Both the position numbers and the translations under genes were made by a program. Shown in pieces: positions 1 to 8,974 of a DNA stretch of 64,000 nucleotides (the stretch's first letter is position 1; every line of letters starts with the position of its first letter). Location: assembly GCA_942492915.1 (NCBI GenBank), contig OW818662.1, positions 1,426,001-1,490,000 on the forward strand, in the 5' to 3' direction. The stretch comes from Turneriella sp942492915 (GTDB taxonomy: Bacteria > Spirochaetota > Leptospiria > Turneriellales > Turneriellaceae). Under the pieces are notes generated by a model, which did no database searches, was not told the DNA's origin, and saw only the letters and a list, made by a program, of their open reading frames with translations.

Positions 1-299
1 ACCTGCTGTACCTGAATCAACGTTCTATACCACCGGGCATGGCCTATCTGATAGAACAACCGGCGGAGCTCAGGTTGTAAGACCACCAGAATCGCAATCA
101 CAAAATACGCCGAGATTGAATCGAATAACCAGCTGAGCGTCTCGAGCTGGCCGCGGTGGCTCAGAAAGGTCAGCGCCAGAAAGAGCGCCACGCCGCCAAG
201 AATCGGCACAGCACGGCTTTGTCGAACCAGCCGGTAACCGTAATAGATTACCAGCGTAACAAGAATAATATCAATAATATCACGCGGGGTGAAGTTCAT
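1..299 (-). CDS. cdaA: Diadenylate cyclase CdaA, N-terminal part (truncated by window edge)
   Basis: Reading the minus strand from the ATG at 299 gives an N-terminus of the CdaA/DacA type: a short helix (DIIDIILVTLVIYYGYRLV), an ILGGVALFLALTFLS membrane segment, a third hydrophobic segment, then the hallmark VVLQPELRRLFYQIG. In this family three N-terminal membrane helices anchor a DAC domain that makes cyclic di-AMP from two ATP. Only about 99 codons are visible; the catalytic DGA and RHR motifs would lie to the left of the window. The first 20 bases overlap the end of folP, so the two genes are probably co-transcribed and translationally coupled. Identity is fairly sure from the membrane pattern plus the QPELRR motif; catalytic competence cannot be judged. 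Confidence 0.82.
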   Translation of the reverse strand, partial: MNFTPRDIIDIILVTLVIYYGYRLVRQSRAVPILGGVALFLALTFLSHRGQLETLSWLFDSISAYFVIAILVVLQPELRRLFYQIGHARWYRTLIQVQQ

Positions 300-1116
300 A
301 AGCTTGAATCGCGCCAATGACCAATAAAGTTTCAGCCATCTCTTTCACATCGTGAACACGAAGAATATCGAGGCCGCGTAAAGTTAAATACGTCTGCGCT
401 GCAAGCGTACCAATCAACCGGTCGGCCGCATCTTTTTTACCTGTTAGCAACCCGAGAAACGACTTACGCGAAACACCTGCAAGCAGGCGGTAACCGTGCC
501 TACTGAACTCATGCTGCCGCGCAATCAGCTGCAGGTTATGTTCGGGCAGTTTACCGAAGCCGATTCCGGTGTCCCATATGATCTGTTGAGGCTTCGCACC
601 GGCCGAGAGCAGCCTTTCTGTTCGGTTGCTCAGAAACTGCCGTACTTCGCTGACCACTTCGCTATAGACTGCCGATTGCTGCATATTTTGGGGATCGCCG
701 GTAGTGTGCATCAACACGTAATCCACGCCGCTCTGCGCCACCAACTCAAAGACCGCCTCGGAGCCACCGCTGACATCATTGATCGTTTTGATGCCCTTTT
801 CAATACAGGCCCGCATCACTGAGATATCGCGCGTATCCACTGAAATGCGCAGCAGCGTGTCTGAACCATAAGTCTTGACGACGCCATCGATAAATGGAAG
901 TAAAACACGTAGTTGCGCATCAGCCGCGACCGCTTCGGCTCCCGGCCGGGTGCTTTCTGCGCCGACGTCGATCATTGCGGCCCCGTCGGCGAGCATGGCT
1001 TCAGCCCGCGCCAATGCGTCAGCGCTTAAGACGCGCGAACCGGCATAGAACGAATCGAAAGTAAGATTTATGACTCCCCAAAGTTGCGGCACGGGCATAG
1101 TCGTACACGTTTTCAT
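280..1116 (-). CDS. folP: Dihydropteroate synthase
   Basis: Condenses 6-hydroxymethyl-dihydropterin pyrophosphate with p-aminobenzoate in folate synthesis (cytoplasm). Visible family motifs in order: GVINLTFDSF near the start, IDVGAESTRPGA, SVDTRD, INDVSGG, DTGIGFGK, GVSRKSFLG and a C-terminal RVHDV. About 278 residues is normal for the family. Two motifs deviate: the usual TPDSF reads TFDSF and the usual DPGIGFGK reads DTGIGFGK. No clear Shine-Dalgarno supports any start; the ATG at 1116 fits family alignments better than the ATG at 1143. The 3' end overlaps cdaA by 20 bases. The sulfonamide target function is established for the family; the substituted prolines are seen directly. Confidence 0.93.
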   Translation of the reverse strand: MKTCTTMPVPQLWGVINLTFDSFYAGSRVLSADALARAEAMLADGAAMIDVGAESTRPGAEAVAADAQLRVLLPFIDGVVKTYGSDTLLRISVDTRDISVMRACIEKGIKTINDVSGGSEAVFELVAQSGVDYVLMHTTGDPQNMQQSAVYSEVVSEVRQFLSNRTERLLSAGAKPQQIIWDTGIGFGKLPEHNLQLIARQHEFSRHGYRLLAGVSRKSFLGLLTGKKDAADRLIGTLAAQTYLTLRGLDILRVHDVKEMAETLLVIGAIQAYELHPA

Positions 1117-1155
1117 GCGGAGCGTGGTATCACCACGTTCCATACAAAAATAGCA

Positions 1156-2202
1156 TTAAAAGGCAAAATTCAGTTCGCCGAAGTATTGAAATTCCCGACC
1201 CAGCACATCCCGATTTGCCGAAACCGCCATTTGGAAAGTTTTGCCGATATTCGCGCCAAGCCCGATCGCAGGGCGTGAGCCATTCAAGCCCAGCATCGCA
1301 TACATATATTTATTGAATCCGTATGCCATACCCATGTTGAGCCGCACGCCGTCGCCCTCGGGCTTGTCGAGGTTTGCCGTAAACCCAAGAATAAGCTTGA
1401 AGTTTGAATTCGGCGGCGGCGCCTGAATCTGCATCGAGAAACTGAAGAGCGTGTCGAGTTTGCCCATTTCTTTAAAACCCGAACCAGTACGGCTCTGTAT
1501 CGCGCCAAGATTCTTGATGTCTGCAGCGACCGACAGAAGCGGGGGAAGCACAACTACCTGAGCGCCCAGGTTTACTCCGCCACCATTGACTGTGCCACCT
1601 GCCAGATCTTCGCGCACGGCAAAACCGCTGATACCAAGGCGCACAGGGCCCGAACCCCAACCGTAACCGAGGTAACCCGCATACGAATTGTTCGCCGTCG
1701 AACCTGTCGATGCACCCGTTGCGTCATAGGTGGTTATAGATTGTATACGCGTGCCGCCCACACCTGCAGCGAGTCCTCCACCTAAGGCTGAAACACCCGC
1801 TGCACCGAAATACATAAGACGACCGTTTGACAGATAGCTCGCGGACGAATTCAGCTGCGTCTGGAAACCGCGTTCAGTAATCTCAACCGTCTTGGATTCT
1901 TTGCTGCCCGAAGTGTTCTGGTCTTCGAGAAGTTTGTTGAATTCTTCGTCGTCGCCCGCCGGTTTGTCGGCGGTCTTGGGAGTTTCAATAGTCTGTGTCG
2001 TCCGCTTCTCTGAATAGATCTGTGCAAGACCGGCAGGGTTCCAATAGACCGCAGAAGGGTCTGCAACCACGACACCATAAGCATTACCGAGGCCCGCGCT
2101 CTTTGCGCCAAAACCCTGCTCGAGAAATTCTGCAGACGACGTGCGGGCAGAAACTGAAGAAATTGCAGCGAGCGCCAGAATTAATGTTAGATTATGTTTC
2201 AT
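1156..2202 (-). CDS. Outer-membrane beta-barrel protein, PorV/UPF0164-like
   Basis: A 348-residue exported protein. It starts with a signal peptide (charged MKH, hydrophobic LILALAAISSVSA), followed by the sequence FLEQGFGAKSAGLGNAYGVVVADPSAVYWNPAGLA. The pattern in which a glycine-rich AGLGNA block is followed by NPAGLA is characteristic of PorV/PorQ and the spirochaetal UPF0164 outer-membrane family. The rest alternates polar and aromatic residues with many glycines, as in beta strands, and ends in the aromatic FAF expected of an outer-membrane barrel. It lies 11 bases downstream of a small lipoprotein gene whose domain resembles FlgD/secretion-associated Ig repeats, so the two may act together at the cell surface. 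Substrate or secretion role is unknown. Confidence 0.72.
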   Translation of the reverse strand: MKHNLTLILALAAISSVSARTSSAEFLEQGFGAKSAGLGNAYGVVVADPSAVYWNPAGLAQIYSEKRTTQTIETPKTADKPAGDDEEFNKLLEDQNTSGSKESKTVEITERGFQTQLNSSASYLSNGRLMYFGAAGVSALGGGLAAGVGGTRIQSITTYDATGASTGSTANNSYAGYLGYGWGSGPVRLGISGFAVREDLAGGTVNGGGVNLGAQVVVLPPLLSVAADIKNLGAIQSRTGSGFKEMGKLDTLFSFSMQIQAPPPNSNFKLILGFTANLDKPEGDGVRLNMGMAYGFNKYMYAMLGLNGSRPAIGLGANIGKTFQMAVSANRDVLGREFQYFGELNFAF

Positions 2203-2212
2203 AGATCCTCAG

Positions 2213-2593
2213 TTATTGCACAATGAGCTTGAACATGCTGTCGGCATTGACGACCGTCGTCGCAGTCGTTGTGATCACTTTGACGAAATAGACTCCCGGG
2301 GCGACGCGAACACCGCCCGAATCGATGCCGCCCCACGTCAGTTTCTTGTTGGTGGGCGCATCCGTTGGGGCCACAGAAGCCCGATAGACCTCTGCGAGGT
2401 TAAAGTCATAGATTACCAAATCATTCTGCGCAGAAAACGCAGAGCCATCGCTGCGCTCAATCGTGAGATTACCCTGTGTCGGGTTATAAGGGTTCGGGTA
2501 CGCCTTGAGAATATTTGCCTCGTCAGACGGCATGTTGCTGCACGCGGCGAAATACGCCAACGCAGCGATCATTGTATATTTGAAAAGTTTCAT
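2213..2593 (-). CDS. Small lipoprotein with a FlgD-like/T9SS-type Ig fold
   Basis: The ATG at 2593 is chosen because AGGAG lies five bases upstream; an in-frame ATG 15 bases earlier has no such site. The product (126 residues) begins MKLFKYTMIAALAYFAACS, with lipobox FAAC, so it should be a lipid-anchored periplasmic or surface protein. The mature part contains AYPNPYNP and later VAPGVYFVKV, the two ends of the FlgD-like Ig domain also used as sorting domains in type IX secretion substrates. Here the domain makes up nearly the whole protein. Its position directly upstream of a PorV-like barrel gene is suggestive, but no other type IX components are visible, so a sorting role is not claimed. 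Confidence 0.66.
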   Translation of the reverse strand: MKLFKYTMIAALAYFAACSNMPSDEANILKAYPNPYNPTQGNLTIERSDGSAFSAQNDLVIYDFNLAEVYRASVAPTDAPTNKKLTWGGIDSGGVRVAPGVYFVKVITTTATTVVNADSMFKLIVQ

Positions 2594-2608
2594 GGTGCTC
2601 CTGGTCAA

Positions 2609-2965
2609 TTAACGAATAAGGTTCTTGGCTGCATTCTTCTGAACTTCTTTCGCAACCTCTTTAATGGACTCTTCCAAAAATTCAAGCACATACTTGAGGC
2701 TTTTATCGTCCATTGGATGGAACGCATCGAGGCCGCGGTGTTCCTGATAGCGCTGGTATGCCCCGTTGATCTGCGTGATAAACTGCGCCGGTTTCATACC
2801 GATGGTATGAACCTCTGTCTTCAGGTCACGGTAGAGCTTCTCGAACTGGTGAATTTGCGCCGGGCTGATGGTGCTGTGAAACTGATTGAGAAAAGCCTCA
2901 GTGAGCGGCCTCTTGCCGGCAATCAGCAGGGGTTCTTTCGCGTCGTATAGCAGTTTATCTGACAT
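2609..2965 (-). CDS. Conserved-looking hypothetical protein, 118 residues
   Basis: I do not recognise this family. The product is soluble, with no signal peptide or membrane segment, and is mostly helical in character: the C-terminal third (LKYVLEFLEESIKEVAKEVQKNAAKNLIR, residues 90-118) looks like an amphipathic helix. It ends 16 bases before the start of the downstream lipoprotein gene, so the hypothetical gene, the lipoprotein gene and the outer-membrane gene probably form one transcript. The reading frame is supported by its spacing and by the lack of a better frame in the region. Function unknown. Confidence 0.6.
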   Translation of the reverse strand: MSDKLLYDAKEPLLIAGKRPLTEAFLNQFHSTISPAQIHQFEKLYRDLKTEVHTIGMKPAQFITQINGAYQRYQEHRGLDAFHPMDDKSLKYVLEFLEESIKEVAKEVQKNAAKNLIR

Positions 2966-3046
2966 GGTGCTTTAGAAATCTCCCTGTGGCATTAACCCAG
3001 ACAAAGTCTGCTTCTGGTGCACATATTCTATTATCGGCGAACCTGT

Positions 3047-5101
3047 CTACAATCTTGCGCCCAACTCTGCCCCTTCGGCGATGGCGCGTTTGGCGTCGAG
3101 TTCACCCGCTTCTTTTGCCCCACCAATAATATGTACGTTAACTTTGGCCGCTATAAGCGGCGCTTCGAGCTCACGGTTGGGCTCTTGGCCAGCACAGACA
3201 ACAATCGTATCACAGGGCAATAGTTTCGTTTCGCCTTTCGTACCATAATAGATACCCTGGTCATCTATCTTTTCGTAGGTGACGTTTGAAACCTGTTGCA
3301 CGCCTCGCTCTTCGAGCGTAATTTTGTGCACCCAGCCCGTAGTCTTGCCGAGCGTCGAGCCGAATTTTCCCTTGCTGCGCTTGAACATAGTCACTGCACG
3401 CGGCGATTTTTTGTGCTCAGCGCTCTTTTCGGTAAGGCCTGCGCGAGTTGAAACAGTCAGGTCAAAACCCCATTCTTTCGCAAACTCGTCGGGTTTGGCC
3501 CATGTCGCATGGCCGCCGTCGGTGAGGTATAGTGCCGTGTCGTACCCGATGCCGCCGCCGCCAACGATCGCGACATTCTTGCCGACCTGCTTCTTGTCGC
3601 GCAGCACTTCAAGATAGCTCATGACACGCGGAGAGTCTGCCCCTGGTATGCCGAGTTTGCGGGGAATGATTCCTGTCGCGAGAATAACTTCCTGGTAACC
3701 GCGCTCAATGAGTTCTGCGGCCGAAACCTTTTTCCCCAATTGAACATCCACCTTGTGCTCTTTGAGCATATTACCAAAATAGCGGATTGTTTCGTCAAAC
3801 TCAGTCTTTGAAGGTATCTCGCGGGCGACGTTGAGCTGGCCTCCGACTTTGTCTGCCGCGTCGTATAGGGTTACCTGATGACCGCGCTCAGCAAGCACCG
3901 TTGCAGCCGACATACCTGCAGGGCCTGCGCCAACGACCGCAATTTTCTTGGGCTGCGTGGTCTTGATATAGTTGAGGTTTGTCTCATTGCACGCGCGCGG
4001 ATTCACCAGACAGCTGGTCAGCTTGCCGCCGAATGTATGGTCGAGGCAGGCCTGGTTGCAGGCGATACATGTGTTGATCAGGTCGCCTCTGCCCTCACGC
4101 GCCTTTGCGACAAAATTGCCGTCTGCGAGAAACGGCCGCGCCATTGAAACGAGGTCGGCTTCGCCGCGCGCAATGATCGCTTCTGCAATTTCGGGAGTAT
4201 TGATACGGTTCGAAGTGACTACAGGTAGTTTCACTTCTTTCTTGAGTTTTCCTGTCACAGCGCTGAAGGCCCCGCGAGGCACAACCATTGCGATCGTCGG
4301 AATGCGCGCTTCATGCCAGCCGATGCCGGTATTGATGATAGTCGCTCCGGCGGTTTCAATGGCCTTACCGAGCTGCACTACTTCTTCCCAACTTGAACCA
4401 CCGTCGACAAGGTCGAGCAGCGACAGGCGGTAGATGATAATGAATTTTTCGCCGACAGCTTTGCGCACGGCCTTTACGACTTCAACCGGGAAACGCATCC
4501 TGTTTTCGTATGACCCGCCCCACTCGTCGTCGCGGTTGTTGGTACGTGCCGCGGTAAACTGGTTGATGAGATAACCTTCGCTGCCCATAATTTCAACGCC
4601 GTCATAACCGGCGTACTGCGCGAGTTTTGCGCAGGCCGCATAATCGGCGATCGTTTGCCAAACTTGTTCGGTGGTCATTTTCTTCGGTTTGACGAAATTG
4701 ATGGGCGCCTGAATTTCTGAGGCACCTACCGCTTCGCGGTGGTAGCCGTATCGCCCCGTATGCAGAACCTGCATTGCGATGAGCCCACCGTTCTGGTGCA
4801 CAGCCTCTGTGATTACGCGGTGTTCATCGGCCTCGTGTTCTGTATCCATCTTAGCGGCGCCGGTAAAAACCCTGCCCGCCGGGTTAGGCGCAATGCCCCC
4901 GGTCACGATGAGGCCTGCCTCGCCGCGCGCCCGTTCTGCATAGAAAGCCGCGAGGCGCTTGAAACCACCTTCGGTCTCTTCGAGCGCTGTATGCATCGAG
5001 CCCATGATCGATCGGTTTCTCAGCTGGGTGAAGCCGAGGTCGAGGGGTTCAAGAAAATGCGGGTAACTATTCGTCGCTGTTGCTGATCCGGGTCGAAGCA
5101 T
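3047..5101 (-). CDS. fadH: FadH-type 2,4-dienoyl-CoA reductase / NADH:flavin oxidoreductase
   Basis: A 684-residue, three-domain enzyme. Residues about 15-340 form an old-yellow-enzyme TIM barrel (FLEPLDLGFTQLRNRSIMGSMH, YDGVEIMGSEGYLINQF, DLVSMARPFLADGNF). A cysteine cluster follows (CIACNQACLDH then CLVNPRAC) for a 4Fe-4S centre. Next come an FAD site (VVGAGPAGMSAA) and an NAD(P)H site (VAIVGGGGIGYD). This order and length match bacterial FadH, which reduces 2,4-dienoyl-CoA during beta-oxidation of unsaturated fatty acids. The gene stands alone on the minus strand, divergent from the carotenoid oxygenase gene. Related trimethylamine dehydrogenases share the fold, but the N-terminus matches FadH closely. 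Confidence 0.9.
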   Translation of the reverse strand: MLRPGSATATNSYPHFLEPLDLGFTQLRNRSIMGSMHTALEETEGGFKRLAAFYAERARGEAGLIVTGGIAPNPAGRVFTGAAKMDTEHEADEHRVITEAVHQNGGLIAMQVLHTGRYGYHREAVGASEIQAPINFVKPKKMTTEQVWQTIADYAACAKLAQYAGYDGVEIMGSEGYLINQFTAARTNNRDDEWGGSYENRMRFPVEVVKAVRKAVGEKFIIIYRLSLLDLVDGGSSWEEVVQLGKAIETAGATIINTGIGWHEARIPTIAMVVPRGAFSAVTGKLKKEVKLPVVTSNRINTPEIAEAIIARGEADLVSMARPFLADGNFVAKAREGRGDLINTCIACNQACLDHTFGGKLTSCLVNPRACNETNLNYIKTTQPKKIAVVGAGPAGMSAATVLAERGHQVTLYDAADKVGGQLNVAREIPSKTEFDETIRYFGNMLKEHKVDVQLGKKVSAAELIERGYQEVILATGIIPRKLGIPGADSPRVMSYLEVLRDKKQVGKNVAIVGGGGIGYDTALYLTDGGHATWAKPDEFAKEWGFDLTVSTRAGLTEKSAEHKKSPRAVTMFKRSKGKFGSTLGKTTGWVHKITLEERGVQQVSNVTYEKIDDQGIYYGTKGETKLLPCDTIVVCAGQEPNRELEAPLIAAKVNVHIIGGAKEAGELDAKRAIAEGAELGARL

Positions 5102-5150
5102 ATGGTCTGATTGCAGAACAGAAACAGAGGTTCAAACAGTTCTTGCGCGC

Positions 5151-6791
5151 ATGCGCCGAACCGTCATGAAACCCGTATCGCGGAATTTGCTGTACGGTTG
5201 GGCCGACCCTGTAATTTCGTCACTTAACGAAATGTTAATACGTGCCAAAAGCTTGGCCTCAGGCAGTAAATCAATCGACGGGTCGAGCGCGAATCCGCAC
5301 CCGCAAGCTATGCCGACCGCCGCAGCTGCCAATCTGTTTCTTGAGGGAAATTTTTCCCCGATACGTGAAGAATATACACTCAACAAAAAGGGTGATTTTG
5401 AAATCAAGGGCAAAATACCGCGCGATCTGAATGGCAGCTTCTACCGCAATGGCCCGAATCCCCCCTTTGAGCCCGCAGAGACCTACCATTGGTTTCTCGG
5501 CGATGGTATGGTGCACGCTTTTCATCTGCAGCGCGGAGAAATTTCGTACCGCAACCGCTACGTGCAGACGCCGACCTATGAAATAGAACGGCGCGCCAAA
5601 CGCAGCCTCTTTTTAGGCAAGAGTATCAGCCTGCTGGCCAATATGCAACTCGTTGGTGGTAACGTAATTTCGCTGCTGAACGGACTCATGCGCGAAGGTA
5701 ATGCGGATGTATACACGAGACTGATTGCAAAAGCGAACACGTCAATTCTCGCATTTCGCGAAGAGCTTTTCGCCCTGGTTGAGAGCAGTCCGCCGGTACG
5801 GATCAATACCACCTCCCTCGAGACCGAAGGCTTCGAAAAGTTCGACGCCGGTTTTGTAGCCCCATTCACTGCGCACCCGAAGATCGATCCGCATACCGGG
5901 TATCTTTACGCGTTTGGCTACCGCGTCGCCGGCAAACCCAAGCTCGAGTATTACGTGATCAACCCGTCAGGAAAACTGGTCAGTCGCACTCCGATTGAAA
6001 TTCCGTACGCGGCGATGATTCACGACTTCGTGATCACGCGAAATTACGCCGTGATACCGGTGTTTCCCGCGGTAGCCTCGCTTGCTTCAATTCGCAAGGG
6101 GCGCATCGCCGAGTGGCAGCCTGAAAAAGGGGCATCGATTGTCGTAATTGCAAAAGACGGGGCGGCAGAATCTGTGCGCAGCTATGAATTGCCGGCCTGT
6201 TATGTTTACCACTATGCGAATGCATTCGAAGATGGTAAAGCTCTCGTCATTGATGCAATTCGCTACGACCGGGTGCCACTCATGGGTGACGATGAAACGA
6301 CAAGGGCGGAATTTTTTGGCCAGACAAACACCGGACACCTCACACGGCTGCGGCTCGATCTTGCGACTGGTAAAACCGAAGTGACGCCGCTGAATACCGA
6401 TCGATTTGCCGAGTTTCCGGTGATCGATGCCAGGGTTACCGGTGAAAAATACGAACACCTCTTTGCTGCCGCGGCTTCGGGTACAAACACCAACCAGGCG
6501 GGCATTTTTGACAGCCAGGCGAGCTACGAATTCACGCGCGGCAAGCTACGCGCCGAATTTCATGATTTCCCGGCAGGCCATTTCGGCGGCGAACCCATCT
6601 TTGTGGCTACGGGTAAAGCGAGCGAGCGCAAAGGTTACCTGCTCAATCTGATTTTTGACAGCACACAGAACCGATCGTACCTCGCGATTTTTGACGCGCA
6701 GAAACCCGACCGTAAACCCCTCTGTGAAATCTATCTGCCACACCGGGTCCCGTATGGTTTTCATGGTGCCTGGCGGCACAATCGCACGTAA
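5151..6791 (+). CDS. Carotenoid cleavage oxygenase (RPE65/CCD family)
   Basis: An iron-dependent dioxygenase family that cleaves carotenoid or apocarotenoid double bonds. The family hallmark LNGSFYRNGPNPPFEP is followed by HWFLGDGMVHAF. All four iron-ligand histidines are recognisable: H242 in TAHPK, H291 in MIHDF, H354 in YHYANA and H538 in GFHGAW near the C-terminus. Length (546 with the longest start) is normal. The N-terminal 50 residues before LFLEGNFSPIREEY are not conserved in the family, so the true start may be a later ATG (5166, 5232 or 5310); no start has a strong ribosome site. It ends 3 bases before ppk, so the two are probably co-transcribed. The substrate cannot be told from sequence. 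Confidence 0.9.
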   Translation: MRRTVMKPVSRNLLYGWADPVISSLNEMLIRAKSLASGSKSIDGSSANPHPQAMPTAAAANLFLEGNFSPIREEYTLNKKGDFEIKGKIPRDLNGSFYRNGPNPPFEPAETYHWFLGDGMVHAFHLQRGEISYRNRYVQTPTYEIERRAKRSLFLGKSISLLANMQLVGGNVISLLNGLMREGNADVYTRLIAKANTSILAFREELFALVESSPPVRINTTSLETEGFEKFDAGFVAPFTAHPKIDPHTGYLYAFGYRVAGKPKLEYYVINPSGKLVSRTPIEIPYAAMIHDFVITRNYAVIPVFPAVASLASIRKGRIAEWQPEKGASIVVIAKDGAAESVRSYELPACYVYHYANAFEDGKALVIDAIRYDRVPLMGDDETTRAEFFGQTNTGHLTRLRLDLATGKTEVTPLNTDRFAEFPVIDARVTGEKYEHLFAAAASGTNTNQAGIFDSQASYEFTRGKLRAEFHDFPAGHFGGEPIFVATGKASERKGYLLNLIFDSTQNRSYLAIFDAQKPDRKPLCEIYLPHRVPYGFHGAWRHNRT

Positions 6792-6794
6792 TAT

Positions 6795-8927
6795 ATGGAA
6801 AAAGCCAAAAAACCTGAATTTGCACCCGAACACTACATCAACCGTGAAATTTCGTGGCTGAAGTTTAACGAACGTGTGCTCGAAGAGGCATTCGACGCCT
6901 CGAACCCGTTACTTGAACGGCTAAGGTTTCTGATGATCACGGAGTCGAACCTCGATGAATTTTTCATGGTGCGCGTGGCCGGCCTAAAACAGAAGCTTTT
7001 CAACGACATCGACGCTGAAAACGCCGACGGCATGCAGGTGCATGAGGTTCTGAAGAAGATCCACATTTCGGTGAGCACATATTTCGAGAACGCCTACGCA
7101 TTGCTGAACCGCACGCTCTTGCCCGCCTGCGCCGAACGCGGCGTGCACCTGAAGAGCGCCGAACACCTGACCGCGGCCGAGATGGGCACCGTAAGGCGCT
7201 ATTTCGACAATGAGATATTCCCCATTCTGACGCCGCTGGCTGTAGATATGGGACACCCTTTTCCGCGACTGGCTAACCGCAGCGTCAATCTGGCGGTCAC
7301 GCTACGGCGCAAGAATAAATCAGACTCGCCAGAGTTCTTTGCGGTCGTGCAGATTCCTTCGGTATTGCCGCGGCTGTTTCTGGTTTCCGAAAAATCGGGC
7401 GAGAGGCACTACCTCTATCTCGAAGACATTATTGAACTTTTTTCACATCGCATGTTCAAGGGCTTCGAAGTTGTCGAAACGCATGCGTTTCGACTGACAC
7501 GCGATTCAGACCTCGTGATTGAAGAAGATGAAGGTGAAAGTCTTATGAAAATTGTCCAGCTCGAGCTGCGCCGCCGTGAAAAAGGCGCCGCAGTTCGGCT
7601 CGAAGTACGCGACACTATGCCAGCAGCTATCGTGTCGAGACTCACCACCGCTCTCGGGCTCGACAGTGACGACGTGTACACCTGCCACGGTCAACTGCCT
7701 GTCGCAGGGCTGAAAGCTCTGCTCGATGATCCGTTGCTCGCGAGTGAGAGTTTCAGGCCTTTTACTCCCATTGCCCCCTTCAAATACGACCAGCCATCTG
7801 ACCTCTTTTCGCTGATTCGCAAAGGCGACGTACTTTTGCACCATCCATTCCATTCTTTCGCATTCGTTGAAGACCTCATCAAAGCCGCATCAGATGATGC
7901 CACGGTACTCGGCATCAAGATCACGCTCTACCGTACGGGAGTTAAGTCACGCATTGTCGATGCGCTCATGAGGGCCGCGCGCAACGGCAAACAGGTTACC
8001 GCACTCGTCGAACTGAGGGCGCGTTTCGATGAAGAGACCAACATTCAATGGGCCAAACGTATGGAAGAAGAAGGCGTGCATGTCGTTTACGGCCTTATCG
8101 GCTACAAGACGCATTGCAAGGTTGCACTCATCGTGCGCAAAGAAGCGAGTAAGATTGTGCGCTACGTTCACATGTCAACGGGCAACTACAATTCGGCAAC
8201 GGCCAGACTTTACACAGATCTAAGTCTCATCACGGTCGACAGAGCAATCGCGCAGGATGCGACGCACCTTTTCAATTCGATAACCGGCTATTCCAAGTTG
8301 CCGGCGATGCAGAAGCTTTCAACGGCGCCCGGTAATCTGAAGGCTTTGGTGATGAAGCTGATCAGCCGCGAAATCACCAACGCACAGAACGGCAAAAAAG
8401 GCCGTGTCATCGCCAAGATGAACTCGCTGGTCGATCGCGAAGTCATCGACGAACTTTATCGCGCTTCACAGGCCGGAGTGCAGATCGATTTGATTATCCG
8501 GGGCATATGCTGTCTGCGCCCGGGAATACCGGGAGTATCTGAGAACATTCGTGTCCGAAGCGTTGTCGGCCGACTGCTCGAGCATAGCCGCATTCTGGTG
8601 GCACAGAACGCAGGCGATCCGCAGGTGTACCTGATGAGCGCCGATTGGATGCCGCGCAATTTTATCCGCCGCGTCGAAATCGCTTTTCCTATTGAGAATA
8701 AACAAGTTAAAGAAAGAATTATTCGGGATATCTTGCAGGTCTATCTGAACGACAACGAAAGCGCGAGAGTGCTCGGCAACGACGGTGAATACACTCGGCT
8801 CAAGAGCGAAAAAGCAGGCGGCGTCAACGCACAACGCACGTTCATCGATGAAACCCGGCTCTCACAGGAACAGCAGAATGCCACACCGGGGCCAAAAAAG
8901 CATCTGCGTATTGTCAAGGCCCGTTAA
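6795..8927 (+). CDS. ppk: Polyphosphate kinase 1
   Basis: Reversibly transfers the gamma phosphate of ATP to polyphosphate. The 710-residue product carries the N-terminal domain (REISWLKFNERVLEEA, then SNLDEFFMVRVAGL), the head domain, and two phospholipase-D-like catalytic domains. The phosphohistidine lies in GYKTHCKVAL at about residue 438, matching the position in the E. coli enzyme, and is followed by YVHMSTGNYNSATA and YTDLSLIT. The second domain has LIIRGICCLRPG. All expected catalytic segments are present and the length is usual. The start is only 3 bases after the carotenoid oxygenase stop. Polyphosphate storage is widespread; a link with carotenoid cleavage would be unusual and may reflect only operon packing. 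Confidence 0.97.
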   Translation: MEKAKKPEFAPEHYINREISWLKFNERVLEEAFDASNPLLERLRFLMITESNLDEFFMVRVAGLKQKLFNDIDAENADGMQVHEVLKKIHISVSTYFENAYALLNRTLLPACAERGVHLKSAEHLTAAEMGTVRRYFDNEIFPILTPLAVDMGHPFPRLANRSVNLAVTLRRKNKSDSPEFFAVVQIPSVLPRLFLVSEKSGERHYLYLEDIIELFSHRMFKGFEVVETHAFRLTRDSDLVIEEDEGESLMKIVQLELRRREKGAAVRLEVRDTMPAAIVSRLTTALGLDSDDVYTCHGQLPVAGLKALLDDPLLASESFRPFTPIAPFKYDQPSDLFSLIRKGDVLLHHPFHSFAFVEDLIKAASDDATVLGIKITLYRTGVKSRIVDALMRAARNGKQVTALVELRARFDEETNIQWAKRMEEEGVHVVYGLIGYKTHCKVALIVRKEASKIVRYVHMSTGNYNSATARLYTDLSLITVDRAIAQDATHLFNSITGYSKLPAMQKLSTAPGNLKALVMKLISREITNAQNGKKGRVIAKMNSLVDREVIDELYRASQAGVQIDLIIRGICCLRPGIPGVSENIRVRSVVGRLLEHSRILVAQNAGDPQVYLMSADWMPRNFIRRVEIAFPIENKQVKERIIRDILQVYLNDNESARVLGNDGEYTRLKSEKAGGVNAQRTFIDETRLSQEQQNATPGPKKHLRIVKAR

Positions 8928-8974
8928 GTCCTCAAATTCGGTTGACGTAGGGCAAAGCCCGGGCAGAGTCGTGC

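Noticed and set aside
2141..2950. 269-codon plus-strand open frame
   Set aside because: It covers the outer-membrane, lipoprotein and hypothetical genes on the minus strand, which have a signal peptide, a lipobox and a good ribosome site; the plus frame has none.
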